Shown here: in pieces, positions 35,397-44,718 of the stretch
Numbering within the stretch: position 1 is the first letter of the stretch
Layout: each line of letters opens with the position of its first letter
From: Acidimicrobiia bacterium
GTDB taxonomy: Bacteria; Actinomycetota; Acidimicrobiia; Spongiisociales; UBA11373
Assembly: GCA_040878325.1 (NCBI GenBank)
Contig: JBBDMM010000010.1
Location: forward strand, 168,648 to 232,647
DNA: 64,000 bases
Direction of reading: 5' to 3'
Notes under the pieces: generated by a model
What the model saw: the letters and a program-made list of their open reading frames with translations, nothing else
What the model was told of the DNA's origin: nothing
The model's database searches: none
Made by a program: the position numbers and the translations under genes

Positions 35397-37853
35397 CTAG
35401 TCCTCGGCGACGTAGACCCACACCGATACCCGGACCACGGTGTCCTCGGTGATCGGCGACCCCGGTGACGGGTTGGTGTCGATGACCTCGTTGTGGTCGG
35501 CGGACACCGAGGTCTCGATCTCGATGTACACCCAATCGAAGTCGATTCCCGTCTGGTTCCGGTGAGCCCGCAGGGTGTCGCCGGCCACGCCGCGCTTCAT
35601 GCCGGTCACATCCGGCAGGGCTGTCGTCGGCGACTGGGCGTTGGAGACCTCGACTTCGATCGTCGTCCCCTGTGACACCCTGGTGCCCGGAGGCGGGTTG
35701 GTGGCGACCACGCGGTTGCGCGGTTCGTCGGAGTTCACCGACCGGATTTCGACTCCCAGACCCGCGGCGAGGATCTCGTCTCGCGCTCGATCGATGGTCA
35801 GTCCGATGACATCGGGGATCTCTACCCGCGGCAAGGTGTAGTAGACGTCGATGCCGGGCGGATCCTCGGGGAAGTTCTCCACTGGGACGTCCTGAAGCAC
35901 ATAGGTCATGAACTCTTTCCAGATCGGCGCGGGGGCGCTGCTCCCGAACATCCGGGGAATGAATCGACCCTTGATCGTCAGGTTCAGCATCGCGAGTTGC
36001 GCGTCGGGATAGCCGACCCACACTGCGGTGCTGAACTGCGGGACCGAGCCCACGAACCAGGCGTCGGAGTTCCCCTCGTGGGTCCCCGTCTTGCCGATCT
36101 GGGGACGGCCGATGTCGGCGGCGCCACCGGTGCCGAGGGTGATGACCTTTTCCATCGTGTTGATGGCGGATGCCGCCAGCGCCGGTTCGAGCACCTGCCG
36201 GCCCTCGACCTGATGTTGATAGATCACGTTGCCGTCGTTGTCTTCGATCCGTTCGATCAGGTAGTTGGCGACGTAGACGCCCTGGTTGGCGATCGTCGAA
36301 TAGGCGCTGGCCATCTCGAGGGGGCTGACGGCGGCCGCACCGAGCACGATGGCGGGCACCTCGGCGATCGGCGAGCGGATCCCCATGCGGTGGGCGACAT
36401 CGACGATGTTCTCGGCACCCACCGCGATCGCCACCTGGCAGAACACGGTGTTCGTCGACAGGTAGAGAGCGGCTTCGAGCGTCCGGACCCCCGGTGGGTT
36501 GTTACCCGCATTGGCGCACACCCAGGGCTCGATTCCCCCGAAATCGAGCGTCTGCGGTGTGCTGTAGTCCCAGTAGGAGTTGAGGACGATGCCTTGCTCG
36601 AGGGCGGCGATCATCCCGAACGGCTTGAAGGCGGAACCTGGGTTGCGGCGTCCCTTGGTGGCGAGGTCGTACTGACGCTGGCCGGCCTCGAGGTCGGTGC
36701 CGAAGTCGAGTCCCGATGCCATCACGACGGTGGCACCCGTGCGATTGTCGACCATGGCGATGGCGCCGGTGGGGAGATCCTGGCCGGGGGGGAACCAGTC
36801 CTGAAGAATCGATCGGGCGTACTCCTGCAGTTCGAAGTCGACGGTGGTGTACACCTTCAACCCGCCGCCGCCCTCACACTCTGTGTCGTGGGCCGGGCAG
36901 CCGAAGAGCGCTCGCTTCCTCTGCAGGTAGGACGACCCGAGCCCGAAGCGGGAGTCGTTGAGCAGCGCGTCGCGGGCGGCAATCAGCACCTGCGGCGCCG
37001 GGTCCTGGAAGTCCTCGTGTACCACCGTCGTGATCGGGGTGTCCTTGGCCCGCTCGCCGTCCTGCTCGGTGATCCAGCCCTCCTCGACCATGTTGTCGAT
37101 CACCGCGTTGCGGGCCCGCAGGGGGATCTCGCTGTCGTTGCGCAGGTTGTACAGCGAAGGGTTGCGGATGGGCACCGGGAGCGCGGCTGCCTCGGCGATG
37201 GTCAGCTGATCGAGCTCTTTGCCGAAGTACTCCTGCGCGGCCGCCCTGATGCCGTAGGCGTTCTCGCCGAAGAAAACGGAGTTGAGATAGAACTCGAGGA
37301 TCTGTTCCTTCGTGTAGCGGCGTTCGAGTTCGATGGCGATGGTGGCTTCCGCCACCTTGCGCTCGAGGGTCGGCTCACTTCCGACAAAATTCTGTTTGAC
37401 GACCTGCTGGGTGATCGTCGAGCCGCCCTGGGTCTGCCCGCCGGTCAGGTCGGCGAACAGCGCCCGCATCACTGATTGGTAGTCGACTCCACCGTGGTCC
37501 ATGAATCCGTCGTCCTCGGCGGCGAGCACGGCGAAGATCACCAGGTCGGGGATCTCCTCGATCGGCACCGGCTGGCTGTTGCGTTCCGTGAGCTGGCCGA
37601 GCACCACGCCGTCGGCCGTATAGACGGTCGACAGACTGCCGAGGTCGGGGAAGTCGAGCTGCATCGCCTCGACGTCCGGGATCCACTCTTCGCGCAGGTC
37701 GAGCAGGGTTCCGTTGGCGCTGTTCGCCCCGAGGAACACGAACAGGCCCATCCAGGTGGAGGAGATCAGGACGATTGCAGCGAGCACGGCGAATGCCACG
37801 AAACGCCGGCCGCTTCGCTCGAGACGCTCCGCCTCGTGGATGGAGATGTCCAT
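35397..37853 (-). CDS. Class A penicillin-binding protein with PASTA domains
   Basis: 818 residues. N-terminal membrane anchor (about 19-42), GT51 glycan polymerase (motifs EDDGFMDHGGVDYQS and GGSTITQQ), transpeptidase domain with SxxK in PGSAFKPF, SxN in LSTNTVF and KTG in IGKTGTHEG, then two PASTA domains (about 655-725 and 730-818). It builds and cross-links peptidoglycan; PASTA domains bind wall fragments or lipid II. The start ATG 37853 has TTGAGGA at good spacing; a TTG four codons earlier is less likely. Divergent from the mutase gene. Confidence 0.93.
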   Translation of the reverse strand: MDISIHEAERLERSGRRFVAFAVLAAIVLISSTWMGLFVFLGANSANGTLLDLREEWIPDVEAMQLDFPDLGSLSTVYTADGVVLGQLTERNSQPVPIEEIPDLVIFAVLAAEDDGFMDHGGVDYQSVMRALFADLTGGQTQGGSTITQQVVKQNFVGSEPTLERKVAEATIAIELERRYTKEQILEFYLNSVFFGENAYGIRAAAQEYFGKELDQLTIAEAAALPVPIRNPSLYNLRNDSEIPLRARNAVIDNMVEEGWITEQDGERAKDTPITTVVHEDFQDPAPQVLIAARDALLNDSRFGLGSSYLQRKRALFGCPAHDTECEGGGGLKVYTTVDFELQEYARSILQDWFPPGQDLPTGAIAMVDNRTGATVVMASGLDFGTDLEAGQRQYDLATKGRRNPGSAFKPFGMIAALEQGIVLNSYWDYSTPQTLDFGGIEPWVCANAGNNPPGVRTLEAALYLSTNTVFCQVAIAVGAENIVDVAHRMGIRSPIAEVPAIVLGAAAVSPLEMASAYSTIANQGVYVANYLIERIEDNDGNVIYQHQVEGRQVLEPALAASAINTMEKVITLGTGGAADIGRPQIGKTGTHEGNSDAWFVGSVPQFSTAVWVGYPDAQLAMLNLTIKGRFIPRMFGSSAPAPIWKEFMTYVLQDVPVENFPEDPPGIDVYYTLPRVEIPDVIGLTIDRARDEILAAGLGVEIRSVNSDEPRNRVVATNPPPGTRVSQGTTIEVEVSNAQSPTTALPDVTGMKRGVAGDTLRAHRNQTGIDFDWVYIEIETSVSADHNEVIDTNPSPGSPITEDTVVRVSVWVYVAED

Positions 37854-37951
37854 GGGTGTCCTCAACGAGAGACGTAAGGGGAGGGGAAAGAGTTCCGGGG
37901 TAGCATCCGCTCGACCTCAGAGGGGAAGCCTGACCGCTTGTCAGTGTAACG

Positions 37952-39541
37952 ATGGCCGATATATCCGATACCCCCCGCCACACCTCGAGCGGCATCGAGA
38001 TCGAACCGATTTACGGCCCTGAGACCCTCGAATCGTGGGACGCCGATGTCGCTCTCGGTGCTCCTGGTTCCTTCCCTTTCACGCGCGGTCCCCACCCCAC
38101 CATGTATCGCGGTCGGCTGTGGACGATGCGCCAATACGCAGGTTTCGGCACGGCCGACGCCACGAATGAGCGTTTCCGGTCTCTCCTTGAAGCGGGCCAG
38201 ACCGGGCTCTCGGTTGCGTTCGACCTGCCGACCCAGATGGGTCTCGATTCCGACGCTCCGATCGCGCGCGGTGAGGTGGGGAAAGTGGGTGTCGCCATCG
38301 ACTCGGTGGACGACATGCGCCGTCTACTGGCCGGGATCCCCCTTGGGGACGTGTCGACCTCGATGACGATCAATTCGACCGCGGCGATCCTGCTGCTCCT
38401 CTACCAGATCGTCGCCGAGGAAGCCGGGGTGCCGGCCGATCGGATCCGCGGCACCGTCCAGAACGACATCCTCAAGGAATACTCGGCTCGGGGCACCTAC
38501 ATCTATCCGCCGGGTCCGTCCATGAGGCTGGTGACGGACCTGTTCCGGTACTGCGGAGCCGAGCTGCCCGCCTGGAACACGATCTCGGTGAGCGGTTACC
38601 ACGTGCGCGAAGCGGGCTCAACCGCGGCGGAGGAGATCGGAATCACGATCTCGAACGGGCTCGCCTACCTGAAGGCGGCGTCCGCCGCCGGCCTCGACAT
38701 CGACACCGTCGCCCCGCGGGTGTCCTTCTTCTGGAACGGGCATTCGAACTTCTTCGAGGAGATCGCCAAGTACCGCGCCGCCCGCCGCATCTGGGCACAT
38801 GAGATGCGCGACACATTCGGCGCCACCGACCCCGACTCGTGGAAGATGCGGTTCCACACCCAGACGGCGGGCAGCAGCCTCAGCGCCCAACAGCCCGAGA
38901 ACAACATCGTCCGCACCGCGCTCGAAGCGTTGGCCGCGGTGCTCGGGGGCACCCAGTCGCTGCACACCAATGCGTTCGACGAGGCGCTTGGTCTCCCGAC
39001 CGACCACTCGGCGCGGATCGCTTTGCGCACCCAGCAGATCATCGCCTACGAGTCGGGAGTCGCCGACACGGTGGACCCGCTGGCCGGGTCATACTTCGTC
39101 GAGTCCCTCACCGACGCGGTGGAGGAGGCGGCACGGGCGGTCATGCGCGAGATCGAGGCGGCCGGGGGAGCGGTGGCCGCCCTCGAGGCGGGAGTGGTAC
39201 AGCGCATCATCGAGGACTCGGCCTACCGCGAGGCCCGCCGGGTCGAGTCGGGCGAGTCGGTGGTGGTGGGGGTAAACCGCTTCGTCGACGGCGCGCAGTC
39301 AGAAGTGCCGGCGATGGCCGTCGACCATTCGGTCGAGAAGGACCAGGCCGCCCGCCTGAATGAACTGCGCGCCAACCGGGACTCCAAGGAGGTCGAAGCC
39401 GCCCTCGACGCGGTTCGCACCACCGCCGCCAACGACGGCAACCTGCTGTACCCAATGAAGACCGCCCTGGAACGAAACGCCACCCTTGGCGAAGTGTCGG
39501 CAGCACTGGCGGATGTGTTCGGTCGGTATCGACCGGGATGA
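37952..39541 (+). CDS. Methylmalonyl-CoA mutase large-subunit catalytic domain
   Basis: 529 residues with no fused B12-binding domain. It shows the substrate-carboxylate residues known from methylmalonyl-CoA mutase: Tyr52 in [10 protein letters not shown] and Arg192 in PPGPSMRLV. Other core motifs are [24 protein letters not shown] and [18 protein letters not shown]. It isomerises (R)-methylmalonyl-CoA to succinyl-CoA, completing propionate use together with the carboxylase at 40.6-43.9 kb; a separate cobalamin subunit is needed and is not in the window. It is a better match to true methylmalonyl-CoA mutase than the paralogue at 7.1 kb. Confidence 0.9.
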   Translation: MADISDTPRHTSSGIEIEPIYGPETLESWDADVALGAPGSFPFTRGPHPTMYRGRLWTMRQYAGFGTADATNERFRSLLEAGQTGLSVAFDLPTQMGLDSDAPIARGEVGKVGVAIDSVDDMRRLLAGIPLGDVSTSMTINSTAAILLLLYQIVAEEAGVPADRIRGTVQNDILKEYSARGTYIYPPGPSMRLVTDLFRYCGAELPAWNTISVSGYHVREAGSTAAEEIGITISNGLAYLKAASAAGLDIDTVAPRVSFFWNGHSNFFEEIAKYRAARRIWAHEMRDTFGATDPDSWKMRFHTQTAGSSLSAQQPENNIVRTALEALAAVLGGTQSLHTNAFDEALGLPTDHSARIALRTQQIIAYESGVADTVDPLAGSYFVESLTDAVEEAARAVMREIEAAGGAVAALEAGVVQRIIEDSAYREARRVESGESVVVGVNRFVDGAQSEVPAMAVDHSVEKDQAARLNELRANRDSKEVEAALDAVRTTAANDGNLLYPMKTALERNATLGEVSAALADVFGRYRPG

Positions 39542-39550
39542 GTCTCCTGA

Positions 39551-40390
39551 ATGCCCCTCCTCCTCGCCGCTTTCGCTTCCGTGACCTTTGGCGTCGCCGA
39601 CTTCGTCGGTGGGTTTGCGTCCCGCCGCACGGCTGCGGTCACCGTGGTCGCCGGGTCGCAGGCGGTCGCGCTGGTGGCGATCTTCGCCGCGGCGCCGCTG
39701 TTCAGCGATGGGGCGCCCCCATTCGCCGACCTCGCCTGGGGCTTTGGGGCAGGTCTCGCCGGGTCGGTGGGGCTAGCGGTCTTCTATCACGCGCTGGCGA
39801 CCACCCGGATCGGGGTGGCCGCCCCGGTGGCGTCGGTGGTGAGCACGCTGGTGCCGGTGGTTTTCGGGATCGTCACCGGCGAGCGTCCCGCCGCCCTCGC
39901 CTGGGTGGGGATGGTTTTGGCGCTGCCGGCGATGCTGCTGCTCCCGGCGAGCGGTTCTGCGGATCCGAGTGGTACCAGAGGCCATCGGGCCGCCTACCTC
40001 GGGGCGGTGGCGGGCTTCGGCTTCGGACTATTCGGCATCCTGATCTCCCGCACCGCGGCCGAGTCAGGGATGTGGCCGCTGGCGGGAGCAAGGGTGGGAT
40101 CGCTGGCCCTCATGGCGGTCCTGGTGCCGTTGATGAGGGCGCGCTACCTGCCCCGGCGTGACGCCTGGCCCACGATCGCCACGGCGGGCATCCTCGACAT
40201 GGCCGCCAACGTGCTCTTCCTGATCGCGGTGCGGAAGGAGTTGCTGTCGGTGGTCGCGGTGATCATGTCGTTCTATCCGACCTCGACGATGGTGCTGGCG
40301 AGGATGGTGTTCGGAGAACGAACAGTGCGAAGGCAGTTGGCCGGCCTCGCGCTGGCGGCCGTGGCAGTGACTTTGATCGCGGTGGGGTAG
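39551..40390 (+). CDS. EamA/DMT-family transporter
   Basis: 279 residues with ten hydrophobic segments arranged as two five-helix halves, the drug/metabolite transporter pattern. Typical features: the ALATTRIGVAAPVASVVSTLVPV stretch at the end of the first half and the matching SFYPTSTMVLARMVFGE near the C-terminus. Substrate cannot be inferred. It starts 9 bases after the mutase stop and may be co-transcribed. Confidence 0.85.
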   Translation: MPLLLAAFASVTFGVADFVGGFASRRTAAVTVVAGSQAVALVAIFAAAPLFSDGAPPFADLAWGFGAGLAGSVGLAVFYHALATTRIGVAAPVASVVSTLVPVVFGIVTGERPAALAWVGMVLALPAMLLLPASGSADPSGTRGHRAAYLGAVAGFGFGLFGILISRTAAESGMWPLAGARVGSLALMAVLVPLMRARYLPRRDAWPTIATAGILDMAANVLFLIAVRKELLSVVAVIMSFYPTSTMVLARMVFGERTVRRQLAGLALAAVAVTLIAVG

Positions 40391-40410
40391 CGCCGGAGGC
40401 CGGCCCTACC

Positions 40411-40579
40411 GGCTCCAGCTACAGCTCCAGTCAGAAATTCGCCTCGCGATTACGCACGCCATTGGCGATGAGCAATTAGGCAAGAGCCGACCGCGACCGG
40501 GATCATTCACCGTTCTGGCTGGAGCCGGAGCCGTGGCCGAAGCTTTTCGGGCTGGAGCTGGAGCCGTAGCCGGAGCCGT
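40411..40579. repeat. Palindromic hexanucleotide array, GGAGCC type
   Basis: Left part (40411-40430) has GGCTCC and AGCTCC units; right part (40516-40579) has tandem GGAGCC, GGAGCT, GTAGCC and GTGGCC units in the opposite sense. The roughly 85-base middle has looser repeats such as GCGATTACGC and GGCGATGAGC. It fills the gap between the convergent transporter and carboxylase genes and reaches the carboxylase stop codon. The same unit recurs at 63870. Confidence 0.8.
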
Positions 40580-42328
40580 CTACCGGACGATTGCTAGAAC
40601 GGCCCCGCCGGCGACCTTGTCGCCGGCGGTCACACGCATGTCGACGATCTCGCCGTCGATGGGGGACTTGATCTCGTTCTCCATCTTCATCGCCTCGAGA
40701 ATGAAGAGGGGATCTCCCGCTGCCACCCGGTCGCCCGCCTTCTGGTGAACCTTGACGATGGTGCCCTGCATCGGTGCGGTGATCGCCCCTTCGCCGTCGG
40801 TTGGCGGTCCGGTGGTGGTGAGCTTGGGTGGACGCCGCCGGGGTGCCTGCCGCCTGCCCGAGGCGGAAGGGAGCGGCATCTCCGGCGCCCACAGCCTCAC
40901 CACGAATCGGCGTCCGCCGACTTCGACCGTCATTTGCCGCTCGGCGAGCTCCTCGTCTTCGGGGAGTTGTGGTGGGGTCGGTTGGGTGATCCCCGCCAGA
41001 TCGAGGTCCTCCTCCACGGTGCGGGTGTGGTGGGTGCCGGCGCGAAACGCCGGGGTGTCGAGCACCAGCTGGTGGAACGGGATGGTGGTGGCGATGCCGG
41101 TGATCCGGTACTCGGCGAGGGCACGCTTCGATCTCGTGATGGCTTCATCCCGGTCACGGCCCCACACCACCAACTTGGCGACGAGGTTGTCGTAGTACTG
41201 GCTGATCGTCGACTTGGCGCCGTACCCGCTGTCGACCCGCACTCCGAAGCCGCCTGGCTCGCGGTAGTCCACGATCCGCCCCGGTGTGGGCATGAAGTTC
41301 CTGGCCGGGTCTTCGGCGTTGATTCGGAACTCGATGGCGTGCCCGCGGGGCGACACTTCTGATATCGACAGGGGCTCGCCCATTGCCACCCGAAGCTGCT
41401 CCCGCACCAGATCGACGCCGGTGACCATTTCGGTGACGGTGTGTTCGACCTGTAGCCGGGTGTTCATCTCGAGGAAGTACAGATCGCCCTTCTGATCGAG
41501 CAGGAACTCGACAGTCCCGGCATTCACATACCCCGCCGCCTTGGCGACTGCCAGCGACGCCTTGGCCAGCGCCTTGCGTTGCTTGTCGCTGAGTACCGGC
41601 GAAGGGGTCTCCTCGATCAACTTCTGGTGGCGGCGTTGCAAGGAGCAGTCGCGTTCGCCGAGGAAGATGCCATTGCCGTGGGTGTCGAACAGGACCTGGG
41701 CCTCGATATGGCGAGGGAATTCGAGGTACTTCTCGACGTAGACCTCGGGGTTCTTGAAGTAGGCATCTGCCTCGCGACGGGCCGCCTCGAACGCGGCTTC
41801 GAGCTCGTCTGCGGACCGCACCACGCGCAGTCCTTTACCCCCGCCCCCGTGGGCCGCCTTGATGGCGATCGGATACCCGAACTTGGCGGCAACCTTCCGC
41901 ACCTCGTCGACATTCGCCAGCGGTTCGTTGGTGCCCGGAACGCTCTCGACCCCGGCCGCGGCGGCGGCGACCCGGGAGGAGATCTTGTCGCCCATGATCC
42001 TGATCGCCTCGGGAGGGGGGCCCACCCAGGTCAGCCCGGCTGCGATCACGCGGGTGGCGAAATCGGGATTCTCAGCCAGGAATCCGTAGCCAGGGTGGAT
42101 GGCGTCTGCGTTGGACTCGCGGGCCACCCGAAGGATGCTGTCCATGTCCAGGTACGACTCGGCGGCAGGGGCGGGCCCGATGTTCCAGGCCTCGTCGGCG
42201 TGCTGGACGTGAAGGGCATCGCGGTCCAGCTCCGAGTAGACGGCAATGGCCCGCAACCCCATCTCCTTGACGCCCCGGATGACCCTTACCGCGATCTCCC
42301 CACGGTTGGCGATCATTACGGAACGCAT
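40580..42328 (-). CDS. Acyl-CoA carboxylase alpha chain (biotin carboxylase + BCCP)
   Basis: 582 residues. Biotin carboxylase domain (about 1-450) with the ATP-grasp loop HGGGGKGLRVV and FLEMNTRLQVEHTVTE, a short linker domain, and a C-terminal biotin carrier with the biotinylated Lys in EAMKMENE. It carboxylates biotin for the PccB subunit encoded just upstream (gap 10 bases), together making propionyl-/acetyl-CoA carboxylase. The start 42328 is preferred over 42337 because AGGA is better placed. A GGAGCC repeat array abuts the stop. Confidence 0.93.
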   Translation of the reverse strand: MRSVMIANRGEIAVRVIRGVKEMGLRAIAVYSELDRDALHVQHADEAWNIGPAPAAESYLDMDSILRVARESNADAIHPGYGFLAENPDFATRVIAAGLTWVGPPPEAIRIMGDKISSRVAAAAAGVESVPGTNEPLANVDEVRKVAAKFGYPIAIKAAHGGGGKGLRVVRSADELEAAFEAARREADAYFKNPEVYVEKYLEFPRHIEAQVLFDTHGNGIFLGERDCSLQRRHQKLIEETPSPVLSDKQRKALAKASLAVAKAAGYVNAGTVEFLLDQKGDLYFLEMNTRLQVEHTVTEMVTGVDLVREQLRVAMGEPLSISEVSPRGHAIEFRINAEDPARNFMPTPGRIVDYREPGGFGVRVDSGYGAKSTISQYYDNLVAKLVVWGRDRDEAITRSKRALAEYRITGIATTIPFHQLVLDTPAFRAGTHHTRTVEEDLDLAGITQPTPPQLPEDEELAERQMTVEVGGRRFVVRLWAPEMPLPSASGRRQAPRRRPPKLTTTGPPTDGEGAITAPMQGTIVKVHQKAGDRVAAGDPLFILEAMKMENEIKSPIDGEIVDMRVTAGDKVAGGAVLAIVR

Positions 42329-42338
42329 GGAGGGCATC

Positions 42339-43892
42339 CTAGAGAGGGATGTTTCCGTGCTTCTTGGGCGGGAGGTTCACCCGCTTGTTGCGAAGCATCT
42401 CCAGGACCTGGATGAGGCGGGGGCGGGTCTCGCGCGGCTCGATGACTTCGTCGACGAGCCCCCGCTCGGCGGCGACATAGGGGTTCGAGAACGCCTCTTC
42501 GTAGCTCTGTATGAGCTCTGCCCGGCGGGCCTCCGGTTCCTCGGCCTCGGTGATCTCTCGCCGGTGGATCACATTGACCGCGCCCTGGGCGCCCATCACC
42601 GCGATCTCGGCGGTCGGCCAGGCGAAGGCGATGTCGGCGCCGACGCTGCGCGAGTTCATGACGACGTAAGCCCCGCCGTACGCCTTGCGGGTGATCACGG
42701 TGACGCGGGGCACCGTCGCCTCGCAGTAGGCGTACAACAGCTTGGCGCCGTGGCGGATGATGCCGCCGTGCTCCTGATCGACGCCCGGCATGAACCCGGG
42801 GACATCGACGAAAGACACGATCGGGATGTTGAACGCGTCGCAGAAGCGGACGAATCGAGCCGCTTTCACCGAGGCATCGATGTCGAGGGTGCCGGCGAGG
42901 GCGGCCGGGTTGTTGCCGACGATGCCGACCGTGTAGCCGTCGAGGCGGGCGAGGCCGATGACGATGTTGGGGGCGAAGTGCTGATGCACCTCGTAGAACT
43001 CGCCGTTATCCACCACCAACTCGATCAGGTCGACCATGTCGTACGGCTGGTTGGCGGAATCGGGGACGATCGTGGTGAGGCCCTCGTCCATCCGATCGGG
43101 CTGGTCGGTGGGGGTGAAAAATGGCGGTGCTTCCAGGTTGTTCTGGGGGAGGAACGAGATCAGGTATCTGACCTCCTCGAGTGCGTGTTGCCCGTCGCTG
43201 CTGACGAAGTGGGTGACCCCTGAGGTCGTGCTGTGGGGGCCCGCCCCGCCGAGCATGTCGAACGTGACGTCCTCGCCGGTGACCGCCTTGATCACGTCCG
43301 GCCCCGTAATGAAGAGGTGCGAGGTGCCCTCGACCTGGTACACGAAGTCGGTGATCGCCGGTGAGTAGACGGCCCCGCCGGCGCAGGGGCCCATGATCAC
43401 CGAGATCTGCGGGATCACTCCGGAGGCCATCACGTTGCGGCGGAAGATCTCCCCGTAGCCGTCGAGTGCCAGCACCCCCTCCTGGATCCGGGCGCCGCCG
43501 GAGTCCTTGAGGCCCACGACCGGGGCACCGGTGTCCATGGCCAGGTCGAGCACCTTGCAGATCTTCTGGCTGACGACCTCGCCGAGGGAACCGCCGAAGA
43601 CGGTGAAGTCCTCGGCGAAGACGAAGACGGTGCGGCCGTCGATGGTGCCCCAGCCGGTGATCACCGCATCGCCGGGCGGACGGCGGTCCTCGATGCCGAA
43701 ACCGGTTGCACGGTGGCGGACGAACATGTCGAGTTCGACGAACGAGCCCTTGTCGAGCAGGGCGTCGATCCGCTCGCGGGCGGTCATCTTTCCCGCCTCG
43801 TGCTGCTTGTCGACCGCGCGCTGGCTCCCGGCGTGGGCGTGTTCCTCACGGAACTCGCGGAGGCGCTCGATTTTCTTCTCTGTGCTGCTCAT
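42339..43892 (-). CDS. pccB: Propionyl-CoA carboxylase beta chain
   Basis: 517 residues, carboxyltransferase. Two crotonase-like halves; oxyanion-type glycine turns in DSGGARIQEGV and GPCAGGAVYSPAITDF, and the second-half GFMPGVDQEHGGIIRHGAKLL and KAYGGAYVVM. It transfers CO2 from carboxybiotin to propionyl- or acetyl-CoA. Upstream in the operon with the alpha chain; the biotin ligase gene is divergent next door, which fits the need to biotinylate the alpha chain. Confidence 0.94.
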   Translation of the reverse strand: MSSTEKKIERLREFREEHAHAGSQRAVDKQHEAGKMTARERIDALLDKGSFVELDMFVRHRATGFGIEDRRPPGDAVITGWGTIDGRTVFVFAEDFTVFGGSLGEVVSQKICKVLDLAMDTGAPVVGLKDSGGARIQEGVLALDGYGEIFRRNVMASGVIPQISVIMGPCAGGAVYSPAITDFVYQVEGTSHLFITGPDVIKAVTGEDVTFDMLGGAGPHSTTSGVTHFVSSDGQHALEEVRYLISFLPQNNLEAPPFFTPTDQPDRMDEGLTTIVPDSANQPYDMVDLIELVVDNGEFYEVHQHFAPNIVIGLARLDGYTVGIVGNNPAALAGTLDIDASVKAARFVRFCDAFNIPIVSFVDVPGFMPGVDQEHGGIIRHGAKLLYAYCEATVPRVTVITRKAYGGAYVVMNSRSVGADIAFAWPTAEIAVMGAQGAVNVIHRREITEAEEPEARRAELIQSYEEAFSNPYVAAERGLVDEVIEPRETRPRLIQVLEMLRNKRVNLPPKKHGNIPL

Positions 43893-43941
43893 TCTCGTTT
43901 GAGTATGGTCGTCTCAGGGGTTCGACTCGCGCCCCCCCACC

Positions 43942-44661
43942 ATGGCTACACCTTTGACCAAAGTGCACCTCGATACGACTGCGTCCACCCAGGACGACGC
44001 TCGCAGGCTGTTCTCGGGCGATCCGATGCTGGTCACCGCGGCCTCACAAAGCGCCGGCAGGGGGCGATCCGGGGCGAAATGGGTCGATTCCGACCGGTCG
44101 CTCGCCGCATCGCTGGCGTTCCGGCCCGGCTGGCAACCCGACTTGTGGTCGCTCATCCCGCTGGTGGCGGGCCTCGCCGCGGTGGACGCACTGGGGAATG
44201 TTCGACTCAAGTGGCCCAACGATGTCGTACGCGGCAAGGAAAAGGTGGCGGGGATCCTCTCCGAGTCCGACGGGGAGGTGGCGGTGGTCGGCATCGGGGT
44301 GAACCTGTGGTGGTCGAAACCAATGAGCGGGGCCGGCGCTCTCTGGGTCGAGGATCGGGGAGCGGAGGCTGCCCGGTCGCTCGCCTCGGTGTGGGCGGAA
44401 CGCCTGCTCGATCGACTCGACGCCGATCCGAACGACTGGGGACGCGACGAGTACCAGTCCTACTGCACCACGATCGGCGAGGAGATCGCCTGGGAACCGG
44501 CAGGCGCCGGTACCGCAGTGGGTGTCGACGAACGGGGACGACTCGAAGTAGAGGCGGCGGACGGCCTGATCGCGCTCGACTCGGGGGCCGTCCGCATGGT
44601 CAGGGAATTCAAGAGCCAAGAGCCAAGAGCCAAGAGCCAAGAGCAGAATCTTGACTCTTGA
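43942..44661 (+). CDS. birA: Biotin-protein ligase, C-terminus made from repeat DNA
   Basis: 239 residues, a class without DNA-binding domain. Active-site motifs: STQDDARR, SAGRGRSGAKWV (biotinyl-AMP loop), LKWPNDVV and KVAGIL with the catalytic lysine. It attaches biotin to the BCCP domain of the divergent carboxylase. The last 16 residues (224-239, KSQEPRAKSQEQNLDS) are the translation of a heptanucleotide array, so the natural C-terminus was probably near residue 223. No homologue is expected to carry this tail. Confidence 0.9.
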   Translation: MATPLTKVHLDTTASTQDDARRLFSGDPMLVTAASQSAGRGRSGAKWVDSDRSLAASLAFRPGWQPDLWSLIPLVAGLAAVDALGNVRLKWPNDVVRGKEKVAGILSESDGEVAVVGIGVNLWWSKPMSGAGALWVEDRGAEAARSLASVWAERLLDRLDADPNDWGRDEYQSYCTTIGEEIAWEPAGAGTAVGVDERGRLEVEAADGLIALDSGAVRMVREFKSQEPRAKSQEQNLDS

Positions 44662-44666
44662 TTCTT
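44611..44666. repeat. Palindromic heptanucleotide array, CAAGAGC type, inside birA
   Basis: Left arm: five tandem AAGAGCC-type units (44611-44645). Right arm: GAATCTT, GACTCTT, GATTCTT (44646-44666), with no spacer between arms. It overlaps the last 17 codons of birA, including the stop. Confidence 0.9.
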
Positions 44667-44718
44667 GCCTCCACGTTCTCTAAGTACTCTGTCTAATCCA
44701 CATGGACGCAACTGCACA

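Noticed and set aside
35997..37475. 492-codon open frame opposite the penicillin-binding protein
   Set aside because: Antisense shadow of a gene with all expected catalytic motifs.
44653..44696. Promoter using a TTGATT in the array as -35 and TAAGTA as -10 for the DLH-like gene
   Set aside because: Spacing is 17 but the -10 is poor, and TTGANT occurs in every array copy, so the match is weak evidence.
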